Positions 43,701 to 56,600 of a stretch of DNA of 62,000 nucleotides are shown piece after piece. This DNA comes from Mesostigma viride. Lineage: Eukaryota > Streptophyta > Mesostigmatophyceae > Mesostigmatales > Mesostigmataceae. The notes under the pieces were generated by a model. That model worked only from the letters and a program-made list of their open reading frames with translations, made no database searches and had not been told where the DNA came from. Made by a program: the position numbers and the translations under genes. The stretch spans positions 1,417,307 to 1,479,306 of the forward strand of contig RPFO01000299.1 in NCBI GenBank assembly GCA_009746045.1, written 5' to 3'. How positions within the stretch are numbered: the first letter of the stretch is position 1; every line of letters begins with the position of its first letter.

Positions 43701-46700
43701 GGGGTGGGCCCAGAGGGGGGCAGCGGATGCGACCATGGATCATTGGATAGCCGCAGAGGACACATGTACCAACAAGCGGGCGGAAGAGAACAGAAATGAT
43801 GATAATAATAATAATATTATCATTAATAATAATAATAATAATAGAAGTAATCGACGAAAGAACCTGCAGCAAACTTGGATGCATGCAAGAGCGGGGCTGA
43901 GGCAGTTAACCCCATACATAACATTTTATTTTGAGACACCTTTCAGATCGCCTCCCCGAGCGTATATGCCTGGCTGGCTATCGGGGCTCCACATCTAAGA
44001 AACAGGTTACAACATGCCAGCTTCTCATTTACCTACGGGCCCTTCGGCCGGTGCATGAAACTGATATAGATTCAGGGATATAACAGGGAGTTATAGAGTC
44101 ATAGAGTTATAGAGTGTTAGGGTTTCATCAATCCTGAGTAGCCCATCGGGCATCCTCGAGGAAATAAACTGCAAGCGACGTGGGCACCCTAATCCCGCGT
44201 ACCTGCAAGCCTGATTTCCGTCCAGCACCTGGACCCTCGCAGCACCCGAGCGAACGATGGATACGCGCCAGCAGTTTGCCAAACGCACAAGAAAAGAACA
44301 ACACAGGGCCAGCAGAGGCATCATATGCTTAGTGCTTGCCGAGAATCCCAAGAGGCGCGCAACCGGAATGACAACATGTCCATCTCAGGCGCACAGCTCC
44401 ATACCACCACCCTACCACCACATGCCAAGCTCCAGGCCACCGGAATCAGCTCCAGGCCACCGTAAATGCAAGGTGGAGGTCGTCGCGCCTAATGGATTAC
44501 AAGCATACGAATCCAGGGGAACATGCGCAGGCAGCCCCGCCATGTGCATGGTAGCGGATCGAACCACTGTGCCCTCCTCCAACCTTCAAAATGTTCCATT
44601 TTGCCTACATGAGATCAAGATGCCATAGTAAAACTGGTGATGGCATTGGTTGGATGAAAGGGCTTTCAGATTGCAAATGTACTGGGACAGGAAGGGTCGA
44701 ACCAGCTGCCAACAACCCTTTCACCCACACGTTACTGCCCACCACTCCTCGGCATGGTACTGCCAACCATTGCCAAACAAGCATCACTCACCGGCACGCG
44801 CCTTGCCACCCCTTACCGGCATGCTACTGCGCACCTGTTACCAGCATGCGTGTGTCCACTCGTCCCCGGAGTGCCACTGCCAAACAAGCATCTCTTACCG
44901 GCATATTGATGTCCATGAACACGATGCAGAAAGGGCACATGGGCGTGTTGACGAGCGCAACCGCGGCCGCCCCGTTCTCTGCCATGTCCACGCGCCCAAA
45001 GTAGCGGCCCAGCAGCTTCTTGGCGACAATGCGGTTGACCTCGCCGTCCTCCACCACCAGCACGGGCGCGTCCACGATGGCTGGGGGCTCGGGGCTGGGG
45101 GCAGCGAGACGCAAGGCAAGCCAGTGCATGGGCAAGCAAGCGCAAAGGAATGCAGAGCAAGCAGGCAAAGCTCATTATAAAGGCAAAGCACAGTGCACAG
45201 GCAAGCACGACGCACACGGTGTTCACATTGGACTTCACCACAAAACGTTTTCGCAAGTGCACACAGGCGGGACCAGGGGACCCCAAACTGGGTCTCAGAG
45301 ACTTATCAACCCAACGCCAACGCCACAATGGTGGCGTTGACACGCCATCCAACGCACACAGTACCATGGCATACATTGGTGGGATTTACTTGTCTCCGTC
45401 ACCGACTTGTTTCTCACTTGCTTGACTGGGTGCGTGAGCGAGCAACGTGCCAAGCCGGACATTATGATGGGGGCACACACGGGTTCCGCTGCGAGCGGTC
45501 AGACATCCGCGGCGCGTCCATAGAGAGGCATCATTCATAAAGCTCTACTGTTATTGTTGTTGGATCCCTTCATCAACCAGGAGCCTCCACCTCACTTACA
45601 CTTGCGGGGGCAGGCGAGAGAACGGCGACTTGGCCCTCTGGCGCGGGGTGCCCCCAGGGCTGCCGTACTTTGGCGAGAGCATGCCCAGCTGGATGGACAT
45701 GCTGCCCAGGGTGTCGCCCTCGCCTGGGCTGCAGGGTCCGTGCGCACACGTGTCCCCCGCCGGCGCGGTGGCCACATCTGGTGTGGACGGGGACCGGCCC
45801 ATGCGCACCCATTCCGACAGGCTCATGTTCAGCTGGCTGGTCGAGGCCGCGGCCCCCTCGCTACATTCGTACCCGCACTCCCAGCCCTCGGCCACCCCCC
45901 CTCGGTCCTCCTCGTCAATGCCCGGGCGTCTGGAGCTCACGCTCGTGCGCCCGCGCGTGTGCAGCGGCGGGCGGCCCAAGTAGGACAGCATGCCCGCCGT
46001 GCGGCTGCCGCCCTGGCCGCCGCCCCCCAGGGAGTGCAGTTCGTGGTGCCCGTCTGAGGACTTGCGGTAGAGCTCGGAGCTGTAGTCGCTCAGCAGGATG
46101 GCGGCGCGGAAGACAGAGGGGCGCACCTGGGGGGAGAGAAGGGGGAGGAAAGTGGAAGAGAAGAGATGTATTTTTTGGGGGGGCGGATTACACGGTATTC
46201 GGTGGTCATGTATGGGCACATAGACAGGGAGCCGCAGGAAAAAAGGCGCACGAAATGTGGACAAAGCCTCAACCTTCTGGAGATAAGAACATATTGCTTC
46301 CTCCGTGAGAGCACCGGTACCTCGTAAAAAATGTGGCCATCCGCCACCGAAACGCCTTCTGAGGGTATGAAAGAGTTCTGGGTGGACTACGGAGCTAGAC
46401 GACAGACCATTGGCGGATGGGGAGCATGCGCAGGTGTGTGCAAGAGGCGAGCTCTAGAGAAAGACGGCCTGCACTCACTGCGTTCTCAGAAGGAATGCTA
46501 AACCCCCTTCTACCATGCTGTAACATGCCGGTGGTCATATTGACCATGAACACCACCGAGTGACTGCCCCATGCCACGCCATGCTGAAAGCCAAGCAACC
46601 ACCACATGAAGTTAGACAGGAAGACGTAGATCTGACATGATGACCTCATGATGACATGGTCAGCACCCACTCCCCACCCTCCAAGCCAAGCTGTGCCCCC

Positions 46701-49700
46701 CACGCACCGGCTTGGTGATGTTGAGCAGCTCCAGCTCCGCGGGTATGTTTAGATATAGCTCCATTTCCACCAGCTCGGTCTTGCGGCTCATCGGCACCAG
46801 CACCAGCACGCGCATCGGTGGCAACACCCCGGACCGAACCGCCAGCACGCACTGCCGCAGCGTGCCGGCCACCAGCTGGTCACTCCCCGGCTTGAGGTTC
46901 CAATCAATCACAACGACAAGTTTCATATGACCTGCGCCCGCCCATGCCGCTTGCGGCTCAGGGGGCTCACTCCCATCCCCACCACTGACACCCTCTCCCT
47001 GCGCCACCCTGCGTGCATCGCCAGCCCCCTCATGATCCCCCGCCTCCTCCGTGACTTGCTTGCACTCGTACCCAAAACGGTCCAGCGCCTCGTTGAACCG
47101 GTCAAACGTGCAGGACTCGGTGACCAGCTCGTGAGATGACCCGAGAAGGATGAACAAATCGTCCTCCTCGCCCGCCTGCCACGGACACGGGTCGCCATCA
47201 TGCCCCGAGCACCCGCCCACGGCCACCGGGTCTCGGCCCCCCTCGACCACCTCCCGTCCCACCGTACTAACATCCGTCCCCGTCCCCTCGCCCTCCTCAC
47301 CCAGCACTCGCGTGTGGCCGGGATCAGAGATGTCCTCGCTTGCCCTCCCCTCGCTCACCCCCGCTTCGCGCATGCACTCGTCGGCCATGCACTCGACGGT
47401 GGCGGCCGCGATGATGCGGTCCATCGACCGCGTTGCGAACAGCTGCGATGTGCTGGCCACCGTGTGCACCTCGCTCACACTGCTGTCGAGCCGACTGAGG
47501 GAACTCAGCCCGCTCACCTGCCGCATCTCATGCTGTGCGCTGCTGCCACTGAGGCCGCGGCTGAGCCCCCCCCTCGCCATGCCCAAGTTGGCATGTGTGG
47601 GCGCTTGGGGGGCGGGACCTGCCGAGCCCCCCCCTACGCCACCCCCCGCGTATACCCCCCCCCATACGCCGCCTTCCCTGGCGGTCATGTTGACCATGCC
47701 ACGGAAATGGTTCTCGACGACCGCGTCGACCATGCCAACAAGCAAGACCTTTGTGTGCGTGTACACACGGCGGGGGCCCGCAGGTGCGCCGTGGCCCAGG
47801 CTGGCGCTGGCGTTGGGCCCCAGGCAGCTCGGCGCGCCCACATGGTCGATGCGCGCCGAGTTGCTGCCACTGCCGGACCCGCTCATGGGGTTGCCCATGG
47901 ACCGCGTGGACACGCTGTTGAAGAGGTAGTCGGAGAGGAAGGTGTGGCCGCTCATGCCGGCGGCCAGCTGATGCTCGGTCACGGAGAGGGAGCGGCTGGA
48001 CACGCCCAGCTGCGTGTCCTGAGAGCGCGTGGACAGGGCCCCTCTCTCGCTCGAGGGGGGGAACTTCCCGGACAAGGGGGTCGCCCAGCCGGCCTGGCCC
48101 ACCAGCGGGGGCGTCAAGACGGAGGCCATTGAAGAGAAGGGGGAGATGATCGTCTCGCTCAGCTGGGGTGGGTGGGGGGAGGGGGCACGGAGAAGGGGTG
48201 AGGAAGAGACATGAGGGGGAAGGGGGGGTGGGGGGAGGGGGGCGAGGCAAGGGGCGTGGGGAGGGGCCGTGGGCGGGTGAGGACGCATGCGTGACGATGG
48301 AGGCACGCTTGGAACTCGTTCATGAGGGAAAACAATGATGGATTATTGGCAAGCAATGTGGCTGCAGCGAGGTGTGTCCAGGCGACCCGAGCGCAGTCGA
48401 CTCCTAATGGCCATGCCCATGAGCCCTGGGTGGTGCCACCGGCCCGTTGACACACCCAGTATATGTATAGAGTATGCGCTGTATAAATACTGTACGCGCG
48501 TCGGAATGCCACGTCACAATGCCACGTCTCGGTGGATTCCACCATCGCTTTGCAAGGAAATCACTCCCCAAGCGTCGGGATGCCAAGGAGTACCCCTGTT
48601 GTAACATATACAGGGGAACCACATAATGACATATACACTTCCGGTCCATTCCTCCACCCGTCCACACCCACCTCGAGCGGCAGTACGCAGGTCATGGTCG
48701 TCCCCTCGCCCAGCTTGGACTGGAGCTCAATACGGCCCTGCATCATCGTCGCCAGCTGGTTAGCGATGGTGAGGCCGAGCCCGCTGCCGCCAAACGTGCG
48801 CATGACGCTGTCGGACGCCTGCGTGAACTTCTCAAAGATGGCGCGGTGGCGGTCCGGCTCGATGCCCATCCCGCTGTCCTGGACCGAGATGCGCATGCTG
48901 CGGCCCATGTTCTGCTGCGAAGCGCACCCACCGACGCAAAAGAGATACCCCACCACCACCCGCCGACGCAAAAGAGATACCCCACCACCACCCACCGACG
49001 CAAAAGAGATACCCCACCACCACCCACCGACGCAAAAGAGATACCCCACCACCACCCACCGACGCAAAAGAGATACCCCACCACCACCCGCCGACGCAAA
49101 AGAGATACCCCACCACCACCCACCGACGCAAAAGAGATACCCCACCACCACCCGCCGACGCAAAAGAGATACCCCACCACCACCCACCGACGCAAAAGAG
49201 ATACCCCACCACCACCCACCGACGCAAAAGAGATACCCCACCACCACCCACCGACGCAAAAGAGATACCCCACCACCACCACCCAAAAAGGGATGTGTAT
49301 CAGTTAGGCGCCCGTAGGACTGACCGCCGACCGCCCGAACAACACTGGCAACCGCAGCGCATATGCATGGGAGAAACGGCCGTGTAGTCCCACCAGGAGA
49401 GGGCAGCCCAGGAACAGACATGAGCGGCCGCGTGAGAACGGCATGTCAAAACAAACCGTACGAAGAAATCATGCATCGTGTGTGTGCGCGTTCACGGCGC
49501 AATACCAGGCCCCCACCAGGCAGCAGGCATGGCTTTCAGGTACGATAGGTTCATGCCTTATGTTGTCCACATCCCCGACCATCGTGACAAATGCAAGAAT
49601 CCTGGCAAGAGACATAACACGACCAAAACATGCCTGGCTCGGACTGTTTCTGGCCACCCATACCCCATATTTGTCGCCCCTTCTATTCATCTCGCCCTCC

Positions 49701-50651
49701 CCTTCCGCCCCCCCCCCTCCCCCGTGTTTGCGGCATGTGCCGGGACTAGGCACAGTAGGGTGAGCGGCGCACGGCCAGACCCCATTCTTGAAAAATTATC
49801 ACTATGATCAAGGGCCTCCCTCCATCAACTTTCACTGCTAGGGTCCTACTTTGCAGATCATCGTGGGGCCAAGGCTTTGTGAGGGCGACCCGTTCTCATG
49901 AACCGGTCGCCTTGGCTACTTTGAGGGCCCACCTTTGAGGAACCCTCGCTGCCGCTGGATCGTGACGAGTGCGAGGTGGTGGAGCCGAAGGAAGAGGAGC
50001 CGATCTTGGCCCAGTTGGAGGAGCGCGTGGGCACGCCGCTGCTGTTGGAGGCAGAGGCGGAGCCGGGCACGGCCTCGTCGCTTTGCCGCGAGCGCTTGCG
50101 TGGGTTGGCCATCTCCACCAGATCGCCAGCCTCGAGGGAGATGCGGATGAAGCCCTTCTGCGTGAACTTGCTCGCGTTGCTGTGAGGTGAAGGTGCAGGG
50201 CAGGGTTGCGGTGATGTGGAGTTCATGGGGCGGGGTTGAGGTGAAGGTGTCACGGTTATGGAGAAGGGCATCGGTACAGCAGGTGAGGGCAGGTGAGGGC
50301 AGGTGAGGGCAGGTGAGGGCAGGTGAGGGCAGGTGAGGGCAGGTGAGGGCAGGTGAGGGCAGGTGAGGGCAGGTGAGGGCAGCAGGAGGGCAGCAGGAGG
50401 GCAGCAGGAGGGCAGCAGGAGGGCAGCAGGAGGGCAGCAGGAGGGCAGCAGGAGGGCAGCAGGAGGGCAGCAGGAGGGCAGCAGGAGGGCAGCAGGAGGG
50501 CAGCAGGAGGGCAGCAGGTGGGCAGCAGGAGGGCAGGGCTACGGTAAAAAATGAGGCAATGTGAGGGCAGTGAGAGGGCGGTGTAAGGGTATATTAAAGG
50601 GGGCTAGCAGCAGGTAGGGAGGGTCAGCGCGGCGCAATGAAAAGTGCACGG

Positions 50652-50699
<48 letters not shown>

Positions 50700-53600
50700 G
50701 GAATCAGGGTGCCAGCGCGGGAAAGGACAGCCCTTTCAACACCAAAGCAGACACTTACAAGATACTGCCTCATAGCAAATACCACCCGGCGGGCCATGCC
50801 CTCTTAGCATACTCAGCAAACGCACGCCACCGTGCGGTTCTATCGCGACAAACTCAGCAAGTACACAATTGCCACATGCACACTGAAATGCACGGCAAGT
50901 ACACAACTGCCACATGCACACTGAAATGCACGGTGGTATTGCCGCATGCAGCCCGTGTGGGCACCTTCCACACACACAAGAGGCATGTGGTACAAGCGCT
51001 TTGAAGAGGTGGATTGGGTTGCATGGCAGCAGCAGCCGACAAACTACCAACTTGCTGCCCCTGTGGGTGGAGATGCCAGTAGGGGATAGGCCGTGTGAAC
51101 GCCGCCCACTTAGCCAGCACAAGCTAGAGCATTACGGCACAGGTGGGGGTGCACATGCGCATCTGCTTACGGCACAGGTGGGGGTGCACATGCGCATCTG
51201 CCCCTGGGAGGACATGTGGACATGAACTGAGATGCCGCAGGCATGTCCGCCACCCGCCGGCCTGTTGAATGCCTGAGCTGGCAGCGTGGCAGCAGCAGCA
51301 AGCAATTGCTGTAGCATGCTGGGCAGTAGTTGTGACACTATATACCTGCTTGTGGCGATGTCACTAGTGGCGGGCACCGCAGCAGTGCACTACCGTGCTT
51401 GCGCACCTGACGAAGTTGTTGAGGATCTGGCGGATCCGCAGCACGTCCCCACGGAACTCCTCGAGCTGCCCCGCCGCGTTGCGCGTGGGCGTGGGGTAGC
51501 TCACCAGCATCTCCACGCCGCGGTTGTGGACCTGGCACACGGCACGCAGGGGGAACACAGTTGCAGTTTGACGGAAACAGGGCGCGAGGGGGAACATGGC
51601 ACAACGGACATACAGTGCATACAGTGCAGGGGGAGATGGCCGAGGGGCGATGGGGTGAGTCCAGCCGTGATGAGGGCAGGGGTGGAGTGACACGAGGCGG
51701 GGAGACAGACAGCGGCAGAGGCATGACAAGTGCCATCGATACAGCGCTTGAAAATAGGAAAGGACCGTACAGGCAGCGGCAGCAGGGATAAGCGAGAGGG
51801 AAGGAACAATTGGCTCGCTGGTTCTGAGGGACGGCCATGCAAGAGGTTGGCAGGGCAGTAGTTGCTTGTTTGTGACGGACACCGCGCCAATGTGGGCGGA
51901 CTCTGCCCATGTGCCTCACCACGATCCAGGCTGCGATGACCAGACAAAGATGCGTGGAAGGCCTAGGCCTGACCATGGGATAGCAGACGGCCTACATTTT
52001 TCGTGTCACGCAGAAGCGGGTGGATAAGCGCAGGGAGTTGCGTGTGCGGCCATCACCCCAGCCACGCACCCCTCCCGCTTCCACCTTGCGCCCGACCCCA
52101 CCCACCCACATCACCACCCACACGACCACCCTCATCGCTACCGCCACCCACCTGGTGCGAGAACATGGACGCAATGTCGTCCAGCATCTGGAAGAGCTTG
52201 TCCCACGTGATGCGCTCGTGCACGATGTTGAGCTTGCCCGCCTCCACCTTGGACAAATCCATCACATCGTTGAGGATGCGCATGAGCGCGAAACCGGAGG
52301 ACAGGCACGTCTCAACGCACTCCTCCTGCACCTCGTTCATCTCGGTGGTCTTGAGGTACTGCAGCATGCCCAGGATGCCGTTCATGGGCGTGCGCACCTC
52401 GTGGCTGCGTGTATGTGTGTGTGTGTGTGTGTGAGTGAGAGAGAGAGAGAGAGAGGGGGGGGGGGGGAAGGGCCAGGAACCACACGCCGAGCGACAAACA
52501 AGGAACCGGTGGCGACTTAGGTTGCCTGTGCCGCAGACGCGCATGCGCCAGGTACCTAGGGGCTGTATCCTTGGGAGTGTTTGGTGAACCCAAAATGGGG
52601 GCATGGGGGTATGAATGGGCTGTACAGCCGTCATGCACGTTGCATGCCACAACCACCAGCTTTCCGACACTACGACGCCAATTACAGAAAGAGCCGTGTG
52701 GAATCTGTTCGAATGCACCACGCACAATGAGCACAAACAGGGCAAACATTTCGCAGCCGTACGTCCATTGCCGGAAGGGCGCAGGAATTCCCCGCATCAG
52801 GCCGCAGGTCGGCCCGCCACTGTATCCATTGGTAGTCACTGCCGCTATGGCAGCCATGCTTAGAATGTTTGCCTAGTGTTGCCAACATACCTAGTCACGT
52901 GCACCGCTCACGCACGGTACACAACCAGCCATAGCCTTAGCTTAGTCCTCGTACAGCCATGCTACGTCCTGGCTACGATCAGATCACTTGCCCACGCTCC
53001 TTGTTATGATATGCTCACATGGGTCTTATTGCACCCACAGATTGCCGGATCGTTAGCGTGTCCGTTTAGCTAGCGTGCCCGAATGCAGCTGTGGCATGCC
53101 TTAGGCATGAAGGAGACTGGGGGTCTCTGCACTTTCTCCTGTTGTGCACACACAGGGATTAAAAGCACTTCGGTGCTCCGTGACTCCCCAACGGGAGCAC
53201 GTGTTTAATTAATTAATTAATTAATTAATTAATTAATTAATTAATTAATTAATTAATTAATTAATTAATTAATTAATTAATATGCCTGTCATGCTCATGA
53301 AATGTGTCAGCCCTATATTCACATGGCATGCTTCAAGGAGCGGCATTACAGTGGATGTGGGCCAGCTGGACACGTACGTCTTTCCCTCCCACAGTGGCTG
53401 CCCGTCCTCCCCCCCCTGCTCACCTCATGTTGGCCAGGAAGGTAGACCTGATGATGTCAGCATGCCGACATGGACATGAGGCCCCGCACACAGTAGAGGC
53501 AGGGTGGAGGCCAGACACAAACGAATAGAAGGCAACATGAGCTGCATGTTAGAGAAGGAAATTTTGAAATTTTTGCAGCAACTGTGGGGCAGCGAACAAA

Positions 53601-56600
53601 GCTGAAAGCAATGGCCAATTACCCTAGGTCCATCTCCGGTAAGAGGGTCTTCAATTCTACCACCCCGTTGCCTTACTAGTAATCACTGCAAGACACGACA
53701 TCCCTGTCTTGCATCCCTGTACAAGATCACTCCTTTTCCCATGCCCTGAACCCCCATATGCACACACAAAATGCCTGTCACAGTTCTGTTGTGACCTTTC
53801 CCACATCATCCCACCCCCACACTTTGTTGTCCGTCCCCTCGGTTGCCCCCATCATCCGTCCCCTCGCTTGCCCCCATCATCCAGGACCCAGTCGTCTACC
53901 CTGCCTTCCATTGAATTGCCTTCTGAGGATGCATTCATAGACATTTGGAAAAAAGAATATCCCAGCCACCCACCCCACATATAGCAGCTTTCCCAGTTAG
54001 ATCTCGCCCACCTTTTCCAGTAACCATATCAGCCCCTAGCCCCCCGTTCGTATCCTGACCCACGTTCTTAACCACCAGAAAACTTCAGCCTTGAATTTGA
54101 CACCTCAAGCACCATAACACGGCAGCCAGGAATCGACACCTTCCAAACCCTACAGGGCAGCAAGGCACCCGGCACCCACTTGGCGCGGCTGGCTGCCTGC
54201 AGGTCCATCTGCGTCTGCTTGAGGTCGGAGATGTCCGACTCCGACACCAGCAGCGCTGCGGCACCTGACAGCGGGTCGCGCACCAAAAATATCTCCATGG
54301 CTAGCCAGCGGCCGTCCTCCAGGGGCTGCTCCGAGGTGTGCACCTGGAGGGTGGGGTCAAAAGAAGGAGCAAAGTGGAGGGGAGGAGCAGTGGGCGACGA
54401 AAGGATGAAGAGTGGGGGAGCGACACTGTGAGCATTGATTGGAAGGGGGATGAGTAACACGCTGTGAGGGATCCGCCCTATGGTGGGAGCATGAAGAATG
54501 GGGGGGGCGGGAGATAAGTGTGTGGTGGTTGGGGGGATAAAAGGCCCTACGAAACAGTAGATGTTCATCACTTCCTTATCACAAATCGGCCAGAGGGCAA
54601 CATCTATGACCATCAGCTGGCAGGTGGAAGTATCCACACAAGCGACATCTTCCTGCCAGATCCAAACTGTAACCACTAACTGACTGCAGCAGCCCTGCTT
54701 TAAAGCCTCTTGTCAACACGACGCCCCATGTATAATTTCATGTAGCTTTCATTTCCTCTAGCATAGAGTCATATGGTATGGCTCCTCTGTTCACAGCGGC
54801 ATGCCTCCCCACCCAGAGGATGTGAGGACATACGGGCCTTCCCCACACAACCCCCCTCAAACCCAACCCCCCCCCTCAAACCCACGGCACACCCACGCAG
54901 CCCCTGCCGCCCATCCCACCCCCCACCCCCACCCCCCACTCCCCAGCCCCGGCCCCCACCCCACCCACCGCGACAAACCACCCACCTGCATGCCGTAGTT
55001 CCAGTCCATCCCCTGCGTGCCGCACAGGCGTGCCGCCACCATTGCGAGCACCTTGTCGCACGTGTGCGCGTCCGAGAAGTGGTGCTGCAGCTCAGGGAGG
55101 ATGATCCCAGGGGATAGGCCGGAGGAGCAGGACGAGGGCGAGGGAGGATCCCCCTCCCCGTCCCCATGCCTCGCCTCCGTGTCCCCATCCCCGTCGCCGT
55201 CCACAGGGTGGCCAGTGGGACCCTGCACACCCTCGCCATGATAGCCACCCTCGCCACCAAGAGGGGAGGGGGGCCCATACCGGCTCACGGTGCCGCCGTC
55301 GGATGCGGGGATCGGGATCAAGATGGAGGGCGACGCGACCGCGCCGCGGCCAAACCCGCTCCGTACGACCGGCTTGGCACCCACCTCACCCGCCTGCGCC
55401 TCGTCCACCTCCATCACATCCACGCCCAGGTTGCCCCCAGGGACTGGCGGGGTGAGGGACTCGGCGGCGCGCTGGCCGTGCAGTACGCTCGAGGAGGTGG
55501 TGGTCCCGTCGGCGCTGCTGCTGGTGCCCGCCACCGTGGTGGCCGTGCTGGCCGTGGTCGCGCTCTCGTCGAGCGTGGCGCGAACCTCCTGCATGTCGTC
55601 GTGCTCGCAGGCCACGCAGTCGGTCCCGTGCGACGATGACAGCGCGTCCAGCAGGTCCCCGTCCCCGTCCCCCTCGCCCTCGCGGTCATGGCTTCCGTCG
55701 CCCCCCCCCCTGCCCTTGCATGGCTCGCCGGGGAGGTACGTGTTGAGTTTCTCGGGGGACCCTTTGATGCAGTGGCTCAGGCGGGTCATCCCCGGCAGCG
55801 CGCGCGGAGACATGACCCGCCCGCTCGGGCTGGGGGAGATGCGTGCGCGCGGCGGCAGGCGCAGTGGCCCTGGCCTCTTCTTGCTGTTATGCTTGTGGTT
55901 CTTGTCGCCGCGCCCAATGTGCTGCAGCGCACTCGAGACCGGGTTCCTGCCCACCAAGTGCGTGGGACGCGTTTTGACCACGTGGTTCGACAGGCCGCCG
56001 TGCAGGGTAAAGGCCATGGTTGCAGCCAAGTAGTTGTGAGCCGGGGTGGGGCAGGTATTGAATGGGTACCTATCGTAGTGTGGGGTGCTTGTTACGACGG
56101 GTACGGCATCTATCAACCCTGGTAGGGCATGCACCTAGCGGGGGGAGTAAATGGCTGCATCAAGCAGGGTTGCGGGCAGGCGAGCGCCGTGGATAGTGCT
56201 GGTGTGGTGGCCACGGGGGCAATGTGATGTCAGCAGGCCCATGTTGGATGCCAGAATCCACGGGAGACGCCAGCAGCGACATGATCATCATCGGGCATGT
56301 ACGCCGCCCCATCATCCCAAGCTCGTGCCCAGATCCCTGCCCCGCTTGTACAGTACCCTATGCCACAAACACCTAGCATTCACTCATCCTGCTTGAGTGC
56401 CTTGTTTGGGACGCTCCATGTACATGCCCAGGCCCGATGGTCGGGAGAAGGGATAGGTCCTGAGTGCAAGATTTGCCTGGCACGCCCCTTCCCCCCAAGA
56501 AAACTTTATTCAAGAAATGTGCATTCTGACCCAGGGCCAAAAAGGCACCCAACTATCAAGGAGACAACATATAGCCCCCAGGGCGTGCGTTTCCCAACCT

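Larger units (their letters stand above)
43018..45094 (-). other. Receiver domain 1 (exons 12-14)
   Basis: APVLVVEDGEVNRIVAKKLL (acidic pair as Glu-Asp), FCIVFMDINMP (phospho-Asp), then a 26-nt exon 13 (VLDGNQAC), and exon 14 with LPRLIVAMTGHAL (Thr switch) and DDCLEKPVS (Lys). All key positions are present. The (GGGT)n tract lies in intron 13. Confidence 0.85.
48672..51531 (-). other. HATPase_c ATP-binding domain (exons 7-9)
   Basis: The N-box spans the exon 7/8 joint: RIRQILNNFV then SNASKFTQKG. Exon 9 holds G1 (VQDSGMGI), the F-box (IFEKFTQAS) and G2 (GGSGLGLTIANQLA). An unusual ~65-residue Ser-rich insert in exon 8 separates N-box and G1 and contains a basic NPRKRSR run. The ATP-binding motifs look intact. 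Confidence 0.9.

Noticed and set aside
48743-49317. Apparent repeat protein (GYLFCVGGWWWG-type units)
   Set aside because: Translation of the 32-bp minisatellite in intron 8 read through into exon 9.
50281-50535. CRISPR-like array
   Set aside because: Head-to-tail 10-bp units without unique spacers, inside an intron of a eukaryotic gene.
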